From: Candidatus Proelusimicrobium tauri
Lineage (GTDB): Bacteria; Elusimicrobiota; Elusimicrobia; Elusimicrobiales; Elusimicrobiaceae
Direction of reading: 5' to 3'
Length of the DNA: 64,000 bases
NCBI GenBank assembly: GCA_002311025.1
Contig: DBYY01000002.1
Span: forward strand, 1 to 64,000
Shown: piece after piece, positions 36,826-44,753 of the stretch
How positions within the stretch are numbered: position 1 is the first letter of the stretch
Layout: the number at the start of each line of letters is the position of its first letter
The notes under the pieces: model-generated
Told to the model about the DNA's origin: nothing
The model's input: the letters and a program-made list of their open reading frames with translations, nothing else
Databases searched by the model: none
Program-made: the position numbers and the translations under genes

Positions 36826-37048
36826 CTACAATTTTATATATAGGAAAAAACTTACTTAATGAATTAAAATTTTAGTATTACTAGTTGTTTTAGTTAAGTT
36901 ATTAGATAGGCGTTGGATATTGCAAAATTGGCAGTTAGAGAAAAAGGACTAAAATAGTGTTTATTTCAACCTATCAAAAAGTATTCTATGACCTTGATAA
37001 ATAGAATATACTAAAAAATTACGACGAAAAAAATAGATAAAAAAGTAA
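36826..37048. other. AT-rich spacer without recognisable genes
   Basis: About 220 bases between the operon promoter and the tRNA terminator. No coding frame, hairpin or repeat was seen. Confidence 0.5.
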
Positions 37049-37076
37049 AAAAGGCATCTTTTGAAAGATGCCTTTT
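37049..37076 (-). terminator. Intrinsic terminator of tRNA-Val
   Basis: A perfect 12-bp stem AAAAGGCATCTT (37049-37060) with 37065-37076 and a TTGA loop, followed leftwards by a T run. It lies five bases beyond the tRNA CCA. Confidence 0.9.
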
Positions 37077-37080
37077 AAAA

Positions 37081-37157
37081 TGGTGGGCCGAAAAGGACTC
37101 GAACCTTCAACCTTCCGCGTGTAAGGCGGACGCTCTAACCAGTTGAGCTATCAGCCC
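37081..37157 (-). tRNA. tRNA-Val (anticodon TAC)
   Basis: Read leftwards, a complete 77-nt cloverleaf: acceptor GGGCTGA with TCGGCCC (one G-U), a D-arm with AGCTCAACTGGTTAGAGC, an anticodon stem TCCGC/GCGGA with loop CTTACAC (anticodon TAC, reading GTA), T-loop GGTTCGAGTCC and an encoded CCA end. The 3' end may have served as an attachment site (see the partial copy at 27192-27220). Confidence 0.97.
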
Positions 37158-37177
37158 CTAAATCTTAGGATAATACT

Positions 37178-37206
37178 ATTCTACCAAATTTAAAAAATTT
37201 TGCCAA
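37178..37206 (-). promoter_or_regulatory. Promoter of tRNA-Val
   Basis: Leftward TTGGCA (37201-37206), 17-base spacer, TAGAAT (37178-37183), placed about 20 bases before the tRNA 5' end. Confidence 0.65.
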
Positions 37207-37224
37207 ATACCTTTTAATAATTTT

Positions 37225-37662
37225 TTAAGAAAGTTCTTCTAAAAGTTTTAATGCGGTATTGGCAGCTTGTTTTATAATTTGGGCGCGCGTTCCTTTAAAA
37301 ATAAATTTTTTTGCCGTCAATTTTTTGGGCGTTTTTACCCCTATCCAAACAAGTCCGACAGGTTTTTTAAGAGTTCCACCGGAAGGGCCTGCTATGCCGG
37401 AAGTGGAAACAGCATAATCTGACTTAAAAACTTTGCTTGCTCCCAAAGCCATCGCCAAGACAACTTCTTTACTTACTGCTCCGTGTTTTTTAAGCAAGGC
37501 TGCGTCAACACCTAAAACATTCTCTTTTGCCTCATTTGAATAAGAAACAACTCCCCCCTTAAAATAGGCGGAAGCACCGCTTTTTGAAACGATTTTCCTT
37601 GCTATTTCCCCGCCGGTACAACTTTCGGCCGTAGCAAGACTTGTTAGTTTGTTTATTTCCAT
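37225..37662 (-). CDS. pncC: Nicotinamide-nucleotide amidase (PncC/CinA C-terminal domain)
   Basis: A stand-alone CinA C-terminal domain of 145 aa, the normal length for PncC. It deamidates nicotinamide mononucleotide to nicotinate mononucleotide in NAD recycling, in the cytoplasm. The conserved motifs are present: TAESCTGGEIARKI at residues 11-24 with the catalytic Ser, GGVVSYSNEAK near 36-46, and STSGIAGPSGG with PVGLVWIGV near 87-108. The N-terminal CinA (MoeA-like) domain is absent, as in E. coli YgaD. It is divergent from the OmpA gene at 37759. Confidence 0.93.
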   Translation of the reverse strand: MEINKLTSLATAESCTGGEIARKIVSKSGASAYFKGGVVSYSNEAKENVLGVDAALLKKHGAVSKEVVLAMALGASKVFKSDYAVSTSGIAGPSGGTLKKPVGLVWIGVKTPKKLTAKKFIFKGTRAQIIKQAANTALKLLEELS

Positions 37663-37714
37663 CTTAATTTTTATTGTAGCAAAATATCTTGTGCAATTTA
37701 TATATTTTTTTTGC

Positions 37715-37753
37715 TACAATGTTTATATAGAATTATCTATTTAATAAAAGGAG
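37715..37753 (+). promoter_or_regulatory. Extended -10 promoter and ribosome site of the OmpA gene
   Basis: TGC-TACAAT (-10 at 37715-37720) without a good -35, then AAGGAG (37748-37753) five bases before the ATG at 37759. Confidence 0.55.
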
Positions 37754-37758
37754 TGAGT

Positions 37759-38409
37759 ATGAAGAAACTTATTGCTGTAACAGTCTTATTCTCTTTATCC
37801 TTAGGTGCAAATGCTTATGTGCAAAAATGCTTCTATGGTAAAGATTGCATTGATGGCAAATTAGTAAATTATTGCGACAAAAAATGCGAAGCCAAAAAAG
37901 CCGCTGAAGAAGCTGCTTTAAGAGCAGAACAAGAAAGACTTGCTGCTCAAAGAAGAGTTGCTGCTTTAAAAGCACAAAGAGAAGCCGAAGCTGCCGCAAG
38001 AAAAGCTCAACAAGAAAGAGATGCTGCTGCTTTAGCCGCTATCGGTGCTGTTAAACAAACCGAAGACGAAATCGCCGTAACCTTAAAGAATGATATTCTT
38101 TTTGAATATGGAAAATCTACTTTGTCAAAAGAAGCAAAAAATACTTTGAACAAAGCTGTTGAACTTCTTAACAAAATTCCTAACAGAACTTTAGTTATTG
38201 AAGGTCATACCGATTCTGCAGGTTCAGATGAATTTAACAAAGATTTATCTGAAAAAAGAGCAAAAGCCGTTTATGATTATATGAACGCTCAAGGTCTTAA
38301 CATTAAATCCGTTTCCTATACCGGTCACGGTGAAGTAAGACCTGTTGCAGATAATTCTACCAAAGAAGGCCGCGCAGCAAATCGCCGCGTAGAATTCAAA
38401 ATTAAATAA
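37759..38409 (+). CDS. OmpA family outer-membrane/periplasmic protein with coiled coil
   Basis: A 216-aa protein. The signal peptide is MKKLIAVTVLFSLSLGANA with cleavage after residue 19. A short Cys-containing segment follows (YVQKCFYGKDCIDGKLVNYCDKKC: four cysteines, probably two disulfides). Residues about 45-90 are an Ala/Glu/Arg/Gln-rich heptad coiled coil. Residues about 105-216 are an OmpA_C domain (LFEYGKSTL, VIEGHTDSAGSDEFNK, EGRAANRRVEFKI). It should bind peptidoglycan through the OmpA domain and could form trimers or span the periplasm through the coil. The ATG at 37759 has AAGGAG; a Met 16 codons upstream precedes the predicted transcription start. Confidence 0.92.
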   Translation: MKKLIAVTVLFSLSLGANAYVQKCFYGKDCIDGKLVNYCDKKCEAKKAAEEAALRAEQERLAAQRRVAALKAQREAEAAARKAQQERDAAALAAIGAVKQTEDEIAVTLKNDILFEYGKSTLSKEAKNTLNKAVELLNKIPNRTLVIEGHTDSAGSDEFNKDLSEKRAKAVYDYMNAQGLNIKSVSYTGHGEVRPVADNSTKEGRAANRRVEFKIK

Positions 38410-38430
38410 TGACTAATTATTTAACTTTTA

Positions 38431-38461
38431 AAAGACCGCTCTTTAAGGGCGGTCTTTTTTA
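38431..38461 (+). terminator. Intrinsic terminator of the OmpA gene
   Basis: An AAAGACCGC / GCGGTCTTT stem followed by a T run, 22 bases after the stop. Confidence 0.9.
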
Positions 38462-38473
38462 TATAATTTATAT

Positions 38474-40714
38474 ATGAAGAAAATAAAGAGAATTATTAAA
38501 TTTTTTGCCTATATATTAGTGTTTTTTGGCTTTTTCCTTTTGTTTGCGGAATTTGCCTTGCGTTATATTTTGCCTTTGCCGTCGGTTAAAAATAAATTAT
38601 TAAACACGGTATCTTCTTCTGTGGGAGCAGATATTAAAGCAGGTGATATTTCCGCAGGACTTTTCGGTATAGAAATTGATGCTATAACTTTAGATACTCA
38701 AAAAGGTAATGTTTTTACTTGTAAAGATCTAAAAATAAAATTAAATCCCTTTAAATTATTAATCGGACAAATTGACATAAAAGATATTTATATCTATGAA
38801 CCGGTTATTCAAATTATTCGCTTTCAAGACGGCAGTTTTAATTTTAGTCCGCTGGTATCTTCTTCCGAAGAAGAAACTAAAAATTCACAAGAAGAAAATA
38901 AAAATGACAGTGACCCTATTGACTTAAAAGTTAAAAATCTTAATTTGATAAATGCCAAAGTTTTTTATTTAGATTTACAGGAAAATATGAAGGCAAATGT
39001 AAGAAATTTAACTTTATCGGTGCAACATTTTTCTTATGATAAACCTTTCAATATAAACTTTTCTTTTGACCCTTATTTTGAACAAAAAGATTTGATTCTT
39101 GAAGGTGCGCACATTGCTTTAAATGCCAAGACAAATTTAAATAATTTGGATATGGAAAAGGCCTCTTTAAATTTAAAAAATCTCTTGTTTAAGTATAAAG
39201 AAGCAGTGTTTGAAGCTAGGGCAGATGTAAATAATTTTGAAAATCCCTCGGTGAAGTTTGATATGAAATTAAAAAACTTTTCAAATGAAACTTTGCTTGC
39301 TTTTGGCAAAACCCCTGCTTTTACTTTGCCTTTAACAAGTGCTAAAGGGGCTTTATCTTATCAAAACAAAAACTCCAAATTGGATATACAAAATTTGATT
39401 TTACAAATTGCTGATACTAAACTCGATTTTAAAGGCCATTTCCTTTTTGATAAAGATCTTGCGGCACAAGGTAAAATTGTTTTAAACAGTGTTTTGGATA
39501 CGGTGGAAAATCATTCCCCTGTAATTGCTCAATATAAGCCCAAAGGGCAAATTCTTGCGGATTTTGATTTTTCCTTGCCGCTTGGTTTAACCGGAAAGTT
39601 AGATTTAAAAAATATTGGCTTTTTCGTTGATACCGCCGGTACTTTTGAAAATATAAATGCTTCGGCTGAGATTGGCAGTATTGACGAGATAAAAATCAAT
39701 TCTTTTGAAGGTCTTTTAAATAAAAATCCGTTTACTTTACAGGCAAGTTACTTAAAAAAGAAAGACTTCGCCGATGTGTTTTTAGATTTCAAAGCAGAAA
39801 AACTTTATCTAATTAACAGCGCAAATAAAGAAGAAAACAAAACAGAGCAAGTTAGCCAAGAAGAAAGTTCCCCCGCTAAAGAACAGGCAACACAGGAAGA
39901 AGAAACTTCTACTTTTGTGCCGATAAATATTAACGCTAACATAAATATCGGCAAAATGGATGTGCCTTATTTAAGAGGAAATAAACTTAATTTTACGGCT
40001 AAAGCAAAAAATATTACGCCCAAAATGGATAAAACACACGGAACTTTTAATCTTTCCGTACAAGATGGGCAGATAAAGGATGTTTATACTCTTGCTAACG
40101 CAAATGCCGTGGCAAAAGTTATGTTTATGAGTCTTGGCATTGTCAGCAGAGTTATAAATACACTTAATGTGCTTGATTTGCTTAACGGTATGGGTAAAGT
40201 GCTATCGGGCAAAAAAGAAACAGAAGAAGATATTCCGCAGCATCAGGAAATTAATGGGAAAATGGATTTTGATTCCTTTGATACCAAAATTGATTTTAAC
40301 CAAGGGGTTGCGACTATGAAAAAATGTTCTTTTGTATCTGATTTATTTTCTTTCAGAGTCAACGGTAATATCAATTTTGATAACCGCAAAATTAAATTAA
40401 ATGTTGATAGTGCACCGGGTAAGCATACCGAAGATGGTATTATGCCTTTAAACATTGATATTAAAGGCACTATTGAAGAGCCGAAAGGTTCTTTGAGTGT
40501 TTTATCAAGTGTGAGTGCGCTCGTAGGCGATACTGTTATGAATAACCCCGTATCAAATATGCTTAAAAAAGGATGGGGTAAATTGTTCTCTTCTTCAAAA
40601 GACGAAGAAGAAGCCATAGCGCAGGAAACTTTGCCACAAGAGCCAAATACAACCGAAAATAAAACGGAAAATACTACCGAAAATACTGCGCAAAACCCGA
40701 CTGAAGAAAAATAG
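38474..40714 (+). CDS. AsmA-like envelope protein
   Basis: A 746-aa protein with an N-terminal membrane anchor (about residues 8-32). An AsmA-type N-terminal region follows (LPLPSVKNKLLNTVSSSVGADIKAGDISAGLFGIEI), then a long beta-strand-rich body typical of bridge-like lipid-transport proteins that span the periplasm. The C-terminal AsmA_2-like part includes GKMDFDSFDTKIDFNQGVATMKKC and a low-complexity Glu/Asn/Thr tail. By family it may move phospholipids to the outer membrane. No Shine-Dalgarno is visible; a TATAAT lies six bases before the ATG, so the message could be leaderless unless read-through from the OmpA gene supplies it. Confidence 0.82.
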   Translation: MKKIKRIIKFFAYILVFFGFFLLFAEFALRYILPLPSVKNKLLNTVSSSVGADIKAGDISAGLFGIEIDAITLDTQKGNVFTCKDLKIKLNPFKLLIGQIDIKDIYIYEPVIQIIRFQDGSFNFSPLVSSSEEETKNSQEENKNDSDPIDLKVKNLNLINAKVFYLDLQENMKANVRNLTLSVQHFSYDKPFNINFSFDPYFEQKDLILEGAHIALNAKTNLNNLDMEKASLNLKNLLFKYKEAVFEARADVNNFENPSVKFDMKLKNFSNETLLAFGKTPAFTLPLTSAKGALSYQNKNSKLDIQNLILQIADTKLDFKGHFLFDKDLAAQGKIVLNSVLDTVENHSPVIAQYKPKGQILADFDFSLPLGLTGKLDLKNIGFFVDTAGTFENINASAEIGSIDEIKINSFEGLLNKNPFTLQASYLKKKDFADVFLDFKAEKLYLINSANKEENKTEQVSQEESSPAKEQATQEEETSTFVPININANINIGKMDVPYLRGNKLNFTAKAKNITPKMDKTHGTFNLSVQDGQIKDVYTLANANAVAKVMFMSLGIVSRVINTLNVLDLLNGMGKVLSGKKETEEDIPQHQEINGKMDFDSFDTKIDFNQGVATMKKCSFVSDLFSFRVNGNINFDNRKIKLNVDSAPGKHTEDGIMPLNIDIKGTIEEPKGSLSVLSSVSALVGDTVMNNPVSNMLKKGWGKLFSSSKDEEEAIAQETLPQEPNTTENKTENTTENTAQNPTEEK

Positions 40715-40737
40715 TTCGTTTAAATTTTATTCAAAGA

Positions 40738-40770
40738 AAAAAGCACCTGTAAAAAATACAGGTGCTTTTT
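40738..40770. terminator. Bidirectional intrinsic terminator between AsmA and DksA genes
   Basis: An AAAAAGCACCTGTA arm pairs perfectly with TACAGGTGCTTTTT. A runs on the left and T runs on the right serve both converging genes. Confidence 0.92.
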
Positions 40771-40791
40771 TACAACGACTTTAAATAATTC

Positions 40792-41169
40792 TTATTTAAT
40801 TTTTTCGTTGGAAGATTGGCAATTAATGCAATACCTTGCAAAGGGAATTGCCAAAATTCTTTTTTTAGGTATCGGCTGGCGGCAAGATTCGCAAATGCCG
40901 TAAATACCTTTTGAAATGCGGCGCAAGGCGGATTCTATTTGGTCTAAATTTGCGTGGGCGCTACTGTTAAGTTCAAATAAAACTTCTTTATCCAAACTTT
41001 GGGAGGCATTATCAATTTCATCGCCGACTTCGGCTTCGGGCATTTCGTTTTCTTTTTTAGCCAAAATACCTTGTTGAATTTTTTTGCGCTCTTCTAAGAG
41101 CCAGGCCTCAATTTGTTTAATTTCCTTTGCCGTAAGTTCCGGACCTTTTGCCTTTTTTTTAATAACCAT
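40792..41169 (-). CDS. DksA/TraR family zinc-finger transcription regulator
   Basis: A 125-aa protein with an N-terminal coiled-coil half (residues about 15-80; acidic loop EAEVGDEIDNASQS) and a C-terminal C4 zinc finger, CESC-x17-C-x2-C (CESCRQPIPKKR ... RYCINC). This is the layout of DksA, which enters the RNA polymerase secondary channel and tunes initiation with ppGpp. The coiled-coil tip acidic residues are present. AAGGAAGG precedes the ATG. The gene has a consensus promoter and a structured ~135-nt leader with three hairpins. Confidence 0.9.
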   Translation of the reverse strand: MVIKKKAKGPELTAKEIKQIEAWLLEERKKIQQGILAKKENEMPEAEVGDEIDNASQSLDKEVLFELNSSAHANLDQIESALRRISKGIYGICESCRQPIPKKRILAIPFARYCINCQSSNEKIK

Positions 41170-41195
41170 AATAGTAATCCTTCCTTAAAAAATAA

Positions 41196-41295
41196 AAAAC
41201 GGATATGCCGTTTTCTGTTTTTCCCATATATCAGGGCCAAGTTTTAAACTTGGCCCTGGTCGGATATCTTCGGGGGGTAAAATCGAAGATGTCCG
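41196..41295 (-). promoter_or_regulatory. Structured 5' leader of the DksA gene (three hairpins)
   Basis: In transcript order: CGGACATCTTCG/CGAAGATATCCG (41261-41295), a near-perfect 27-base palindrome with CAGGGCCAAG/CTTGGCCCTG arms (41232-41258), and AAAACGG/CCGTTTT followed by TTATTTTTT (41196-41214). The last resembles a weak intrinsic terminator just before the ribosome site, suggesting attenuation. Confidence 0.6.
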
Positions 41296-41313
41296 CGGGG
41301 ATAAATATATTTA

Positions 41314-41342
41314 ACTATATGTAAAATAAAGACAATTGTCAA
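41314..41342 (-). promoter_or_regulatory. Consensus promoter of the DksA gene
   Basis: Leftward TTGACA (41337-41342), 17-base spacer, TATAGT (41314-41319). The -35 overlaps the -35 of the divergent ankyrin gene. Confidence 0.85.
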
Positions 41343-41364
41343 GACCCTTTTTGTAATGTATAAT
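41336..41364 (+). promoter_or_regulatory. Consensus promoter of the ankyrin-repeat gene
   Basis: TTGTCA (41336-41341), 17-base spacer, TATAAT (41359-41364). The -35 lies in the palindrome GACAATTGTC (41331-41340), shared with the opposing promoter. AAGGAG (41381-41386) serves the ATG at 41395. Confidence 0.85.
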
Positions 41365-41394
41365 GTTAATGTAGTGATTTAAGGAGATTAATCT

Positions 41395-42357
41395 ATGAAA
41401 AAAATATTTGTTTTATTTTGTTTTACCACTTGCTTTGTGTTAACCGCTTTAGCACAAGGTTATAAAATAACAGAGCCGTATGGCACTTCTGAAAAGAGTG
41501 GGAAGTTATCTTCCAAGTCAACTCAAAAGTATACTTATCTTTATGATACTTCTTTGATACAGGCAATTAAACTTAAAGATGAAGAACGTGTGAAATTATT
41601 AATGTATGCGCAAGTTAATCCCAATGAAAAAAATGACGAAGGTTTTACCCCCCTTTACTTTGCCGCACAATATCTTACGCCGGATACTTTAACCTTGCTT
41701 TTAGATAGAGGTGCAAGAGTTAATTTAACCAGTAAATATAATTTGACGCCGCTTATGGCTGCTGCCGCTGCAGGCAGAGCAGATAATGTGGAAGTGCTTT
41801 TGGAATACGGCGCTGACCCGAATATGCTTGATGATAAAGAATTGACCGCTTTAGACCATGCTTTTAATAATCATCAACTTGAGGCGGCAATTATTCTTAA
41901 CCCTGTAACAACCGTTAAGAAGCCTACAATGAACGAAGAAAACTTGACAGAGGATAATATAAACGGCAATGCTGTCTTAGAGCATGAGGCTGAACCTCAA
42001 CAAACACAAGAGCCGGAATTTTTATCAGAAGAAACCATTTCTTTGGAAATAATTCCCGACCAAGAAACATATAACCCGACCCTTGCCGAAATTGACGCTA
42101 AAATAGAGCAAACACGCCAAGCCTTAGCAAGACTTATTGCTTTAAGAAAACAAATTGTTGAAACGGAAGAAGCACAAATAGCCCAAGCACAGGCTCAACA
42201 ACAGGCCATTTCCGCTAAAACAACAAAACCTGCCAAGACGGCAAAACCGGCAAAATCTTCTTCAGCGGTCAAAACAACGACTTACACAAAAACAACCACA
42301 ACTAAAACTACTTCTGTAAAGAAAGGTAATACCGCAAAATTTGGCGCAAGTAAATAA
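41395..42357 (+). CDS. Exported ankyrin-repeat protein
   Basis: A 320-aa protein. The signal peptide is MKKIFVLFCFTTCFVLTALA (cleavage near residue 20). Residues about 55-155 hold three ankyrin repeats (EGFTPLYFAAQYLTPDTLTLLLDRGA, NLTPLMAAAAAGRADNVEVLLEYGADP, ELTALDHAFNNHQ). A Glu-rich linker, a Gln/Ala-rich coiled coil (about 225-270) and a Lys/Thr/Ser-rich basic tail follow. Ankyrins bind proteins. The exported location and basic tail suggest an envelope or secreted binding protein. No partner is evident from the neighbours. Confidence 0.85.
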   Translation: MKKIFVLFCFTTCFVLTALAQGYKITEPYGTSEKSGKLSSKSTQKYTYLYDTSLIQAIKLKDEERVKLLMYAQVNPNEKNDEGFTPLYFAAQYLTPDTLTLLLDRGARVNLTSKYNLTPLMAAAAAGRADNVEVLLEYGADPNMLDDKELTALDHAFNNHQLEAAIILNPVTTVKKPTMNEENLTEDNINGNAVLEHEAEPQQTQEPEFLSEETISLEIIPDQETYNPTLAEIDAKIEQTRQALARLIALRKQIVETEEAQIAQAQAQQQAISAKTTKPAKTAKPAKSSSAVKTTTYTKTTTTKTTSVKKGNTAKFGASK

Positions 42358-42360
42358 TTT

Positions 42361-42402
42361 TAAAAGCCCCCTCGTCTGAATTTTGGACAAAGGGGCTTTT
42401 TT
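42361..42402 (+). terminator. Intrinsic terminator of the ankyrin gene
   Basis: An AAAAGCCCC / GGGGCTTTT stem followed by T, four bases after the stop. Confidence 0.88.
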
Positions 42403-42412
42403 ATGGTATAAT
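42383..42412 (+). promoter_or_regulatory. Probable promoter of feoAB
   Basis: TTGGAC (42383-42388), 18-base spacer, TATAAT (42407-42412) with TGG before it (extended -10). It overlaps the preceding terminator. No clear Fur palindrome was seen around it. Confidence 0.55.
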
Positions 42413-42511
42413 TGTTAGTATAGACTTACAATTATAATAAGTTTTAGAGATATTTTATAAATAATTAGTTAGATATAACTTACATTTTTGTGTTTTGAGA
42501 AGAGAAAAACT

Positions 42512-44458
42512 ATGGAAGAAAATTTAAAGAAATTAACCCAATTAAAGAAAGGTCAGGAAGGCCATATTGCCGCCTTTGATACAAAGGATAAAAACCTTAT
42601 TAAAAAGATGGAAGATATAGGCTTGCACATTGGCTGCCATGTGGTGCGCAAAAATTCAAGCACACCTGTTTTTATTAAAGCGGGCGATGTTGAACTTGCA
42701 CTAGGCAGAGATTTTGCCAAATATATTTTAATAAAAGCCTACTCCAAAACTATTTTTATGCTAGGTAATCCAAATGTGGGCAAGAGCAGTCTTTTCTCGC
42801 GCATAACCGGCGTTAAGACGGCTGCCTCAAATTACCCCGGCACAACAATATCTCTTTTAAAAGGCGAAATGGTTATAAATAACACTTCCTACAATGTTTT
42901 TGATACTCCGGGCACTTATAGCTTGGATTATGAAGATAATATCTCTAAAGAGGCCTGTGAGTTAATTAAAAAGAAACCTTTTGATATTGCTTTATATGTT
43001 TTAGACGCACAACATCTTGAAAGGAATTTGCTTTTTGCTATGGATGTTATTTCGCTTGGCAAGCCGACTATTCTTATTTTAAACAAATTTGATATCGCGC
43101 AAAAAAAAGGTATTGATATTGATAAAAAAGTTCTTTCCAAGATGCTCGGCGTGCCGGTTGTTATAACAAACGGCTTAAATGGCGACGGGCTTAAAAAACT
43201 TTCCGTTTTAATTGATAAAATGGTGCAGGGTAAAATAGAAACAAATCCCCCCGCCTTACCGCAAAAACAGGAAGAAAAGTGGCAGTTAATCGGCGAAATC
43301 AGCAAAAAAGCGCAAACAATAAAGCACCGCCACCCTTCCTTCTTGGAAAAAATTGAAGAAGCCGCCACAACGCCCTTTTTTGGCATTTTAATTGCGCTTG
43401 TTATCTTGATTAGTTCTTTTTGTTTGGTGCTTTTCCTTGGCGAGCGTATAATTGATTTTTTAAGCAATCTTTACGAAAGTTATTATTTGCCCTTTATTCA
43501 AAATGTTTTTGCGTTTTGTAAAGGCACTTTCTTGTGGGATTTCTTGATAGGGGTTTCCACACCTGAGGCAGAAGGGTTTGGGCTTTTAACAGAAGGGCTT
43601 AAAATACCTTTTATTGATGTTATGCCTTATGTCGTTTTGTTCTATGCTATTTTGGAATTTTTGGGTGAACTTGGCTATTTGCCAAGACTTGCTATCTTGC
43701 TTGATAGGTTTTTACATAAACTTGGGCTTCACGGTTATAGCGCAATACCTATAATGCTTGGGCTTGGCTGCAAAGTGCCGGCACTCTTGGCCGCAGGCCG
43801 CCTTGAAACTAGACGCCAAAAAATTATTGCTATGGCCCTTATTTTTATGATGGCGCCTTGTATATCGCAAAGTGCTATGATGTTTAGTTTAATTGCTCCT
43901 TTTGGTATAAAATATCTTATTTTGACTTTCGGTATTATGTTTGTCGTTGCCGCTTTAACAGGCACTATTTTAAACAAAATTTTGCCCGGCGATAGTGCAG
44001 ATATTTTTATGGAAGTGCCCTCTTGGCAATGGCCTAAAGCAAGCGTGCTTGGGCGCAAAATTTGGCAACGCACAAAAGAATATCTTTTTGAGGCCGTGCC
44101 TTTGATTTTGGCCGGTATGGTTATTATAAGTGTGGCACAGATGATTGGGCTTGTTGATTTTATCGGCAAGATTTTTGCCTTCCCAACAACTTTTATGCTC
44201 GGCCTTCCGCAAGATACATCTTCTGTGGTAATTTTGGGTGTTTTAAGGAAAGATGTTTCTATCGCGCTACTTGAACCCTTTAATTTGACCGCCAAACAAC
44301 TTGTTATTGCAAGTATCTTTATGTCAATGTATTTGCCGTGTGTGGCTTCTTTCTTTGTTATGCTAAAAGAAGCCAAATGGAAAGATACTTTAAGAATCCT
44401 TGCGATTACTTTATCTGTATCTTTACTTGTTTGCAGTCTGCTTAATATTATTTTGTAA
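42512..44458 (+). CDS. feoB: FeoA-FeoB fusion ferrous iron importer
   Basis: A 648-aa inner-membrane protein that imports Fe2+. Residues about 3-78 are a FeoA-type SH3-like domain (LKKGQEGHIAAF ... VELALGRDFAKYI) fused to FeoB. The G-domain has GNPNVGKSSLF (G1, about residue 90), TAASNYPGTT (G2 region), DTPGTYSL (G3) and NKFD (G4). About eight membrane segments follow from residue 285, including the two Gate regions (LGYLPRLAILLDRFLHKLGLHG and the later GVLRKDVSIALL). In ordinary operons FeoA is separate, so the fusion is a lineage trait. I chose the ATG at 42512; an in-frame Met eight codons earlier has no ribosome site. Confidence 0.95.
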   Translation: MEENLKKLTQLKKGQEGHIAAFDTKDKNLIKKMEDIGLHIGCHVVRKNSSTPVFIKAGDVELALGRDFAKYILIKAYSKTIFMLGNPNVGKSSLFSRITGVKTAASNYPGTTISLLKGEMVINNTSYNVFDTPGTYSLDYEDNISKEACELIKKKPFDIALYVLDAQHLERNLLFAMDVISLGKPTILILNKFDIAQKKGIDIDKKVLSKMLGVPVVITNGLNGDGLKKLSVLIDKMVQGKIETNPPALPQKQEEKWQLIGEISKKAQTIKHRHPSFLEKIEEAATTPFFGILIALVILISSFCLVLFLGERIIDFLSNLYESYYLPFIQNVFAFCKGTFLWDFLIGVSTPEAEGFGLLTEGLKIPFIDVMPYVVLFYAILEFLGELGYLPRLAILLDRFLHKLGLHGYSAIPIMLGLGCKVPALLAAGRLETRRQKIIAMALIFMMAPCISQSAMMFSLIAPFGIKYLILTFGIMFVVAALTGTILNKILPGDSADIFMEVPSWQWPKASVLGRKIWQRTKEYLFEAVPLILAGMVIISVAQMIGLVDFIGKIFAFPTTFMLGLPQDTSSVVILGVLRKDVSIALLEPFNLTAKQLVIASIFMSMYLPCVASFFVMLKEAKWKDTLRILAITLSVSLLVCSLLNIIL

Positions 44459-44536
44459 GATTCATTACAAGTATATAGAAAGTTTACTTCATATAAATAG
44501 AAAATATAAATCTTAAATGAAAATTAGCAGTGTCTC

Positions 44537-44565
44537 TTGACTTTTGCTAATAAACATGGTAATAT
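44537..44565 (+). promoter_or_regulatory. Consensus promoter before the small RNA and unknown gene
   Basis: TTGACT (44537-44542), 17-base spacer, TAATAT (44560-44565) with TGG before it (extended -10). Transcription should start near 44572. Confidence 0.8.
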
Positions 44566-44571
44566 AGAGAA

Positions 44572-44693
44572 GATAAAAACCCCTTTGGTATTAGATCTCA
44601 ATGGAATGGAAACTATTACCAAAGGGGACTAGACAAAAGGTATGCTATCAGTTCTAAGCATAACTCCTGCACTTTTAGTATACCTTTTTGTTT
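44572..44693 (+). ncRNA. Candidate structured RNA or attenuator upstream of the 285-aa gene
   Basis: Hairpin 1 is CCCCTTTGGTA (44580-44590) with TACCAAAGGGG (44617-44627), an 11-bp perfect stem with a 26-nt loop. Hairpin 2 pairs ACAAAAGGTATGCTA with TAGTATACCTTTTTGT over about 14 bp and contains the T run of a terminator. Inside it TATGCT can instead pair with AGCATA. The product would be a ~120-nt RNA, or the leader of the next gene. Confidence 0.6.
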
Positions 44694-44753
44694 AAATAGG
44701 TGTCAAGTATTTTTTTGACCCTAAAATTATAAATAAAGAGGATAAAATAACAG

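Noticed and set aside
44572..44693. Retron or toxin-antitoxin RNA
   Set aside because: No reverse transcriptase or known toxin is adjacent; the 285-aa protein lacks RT motifs.
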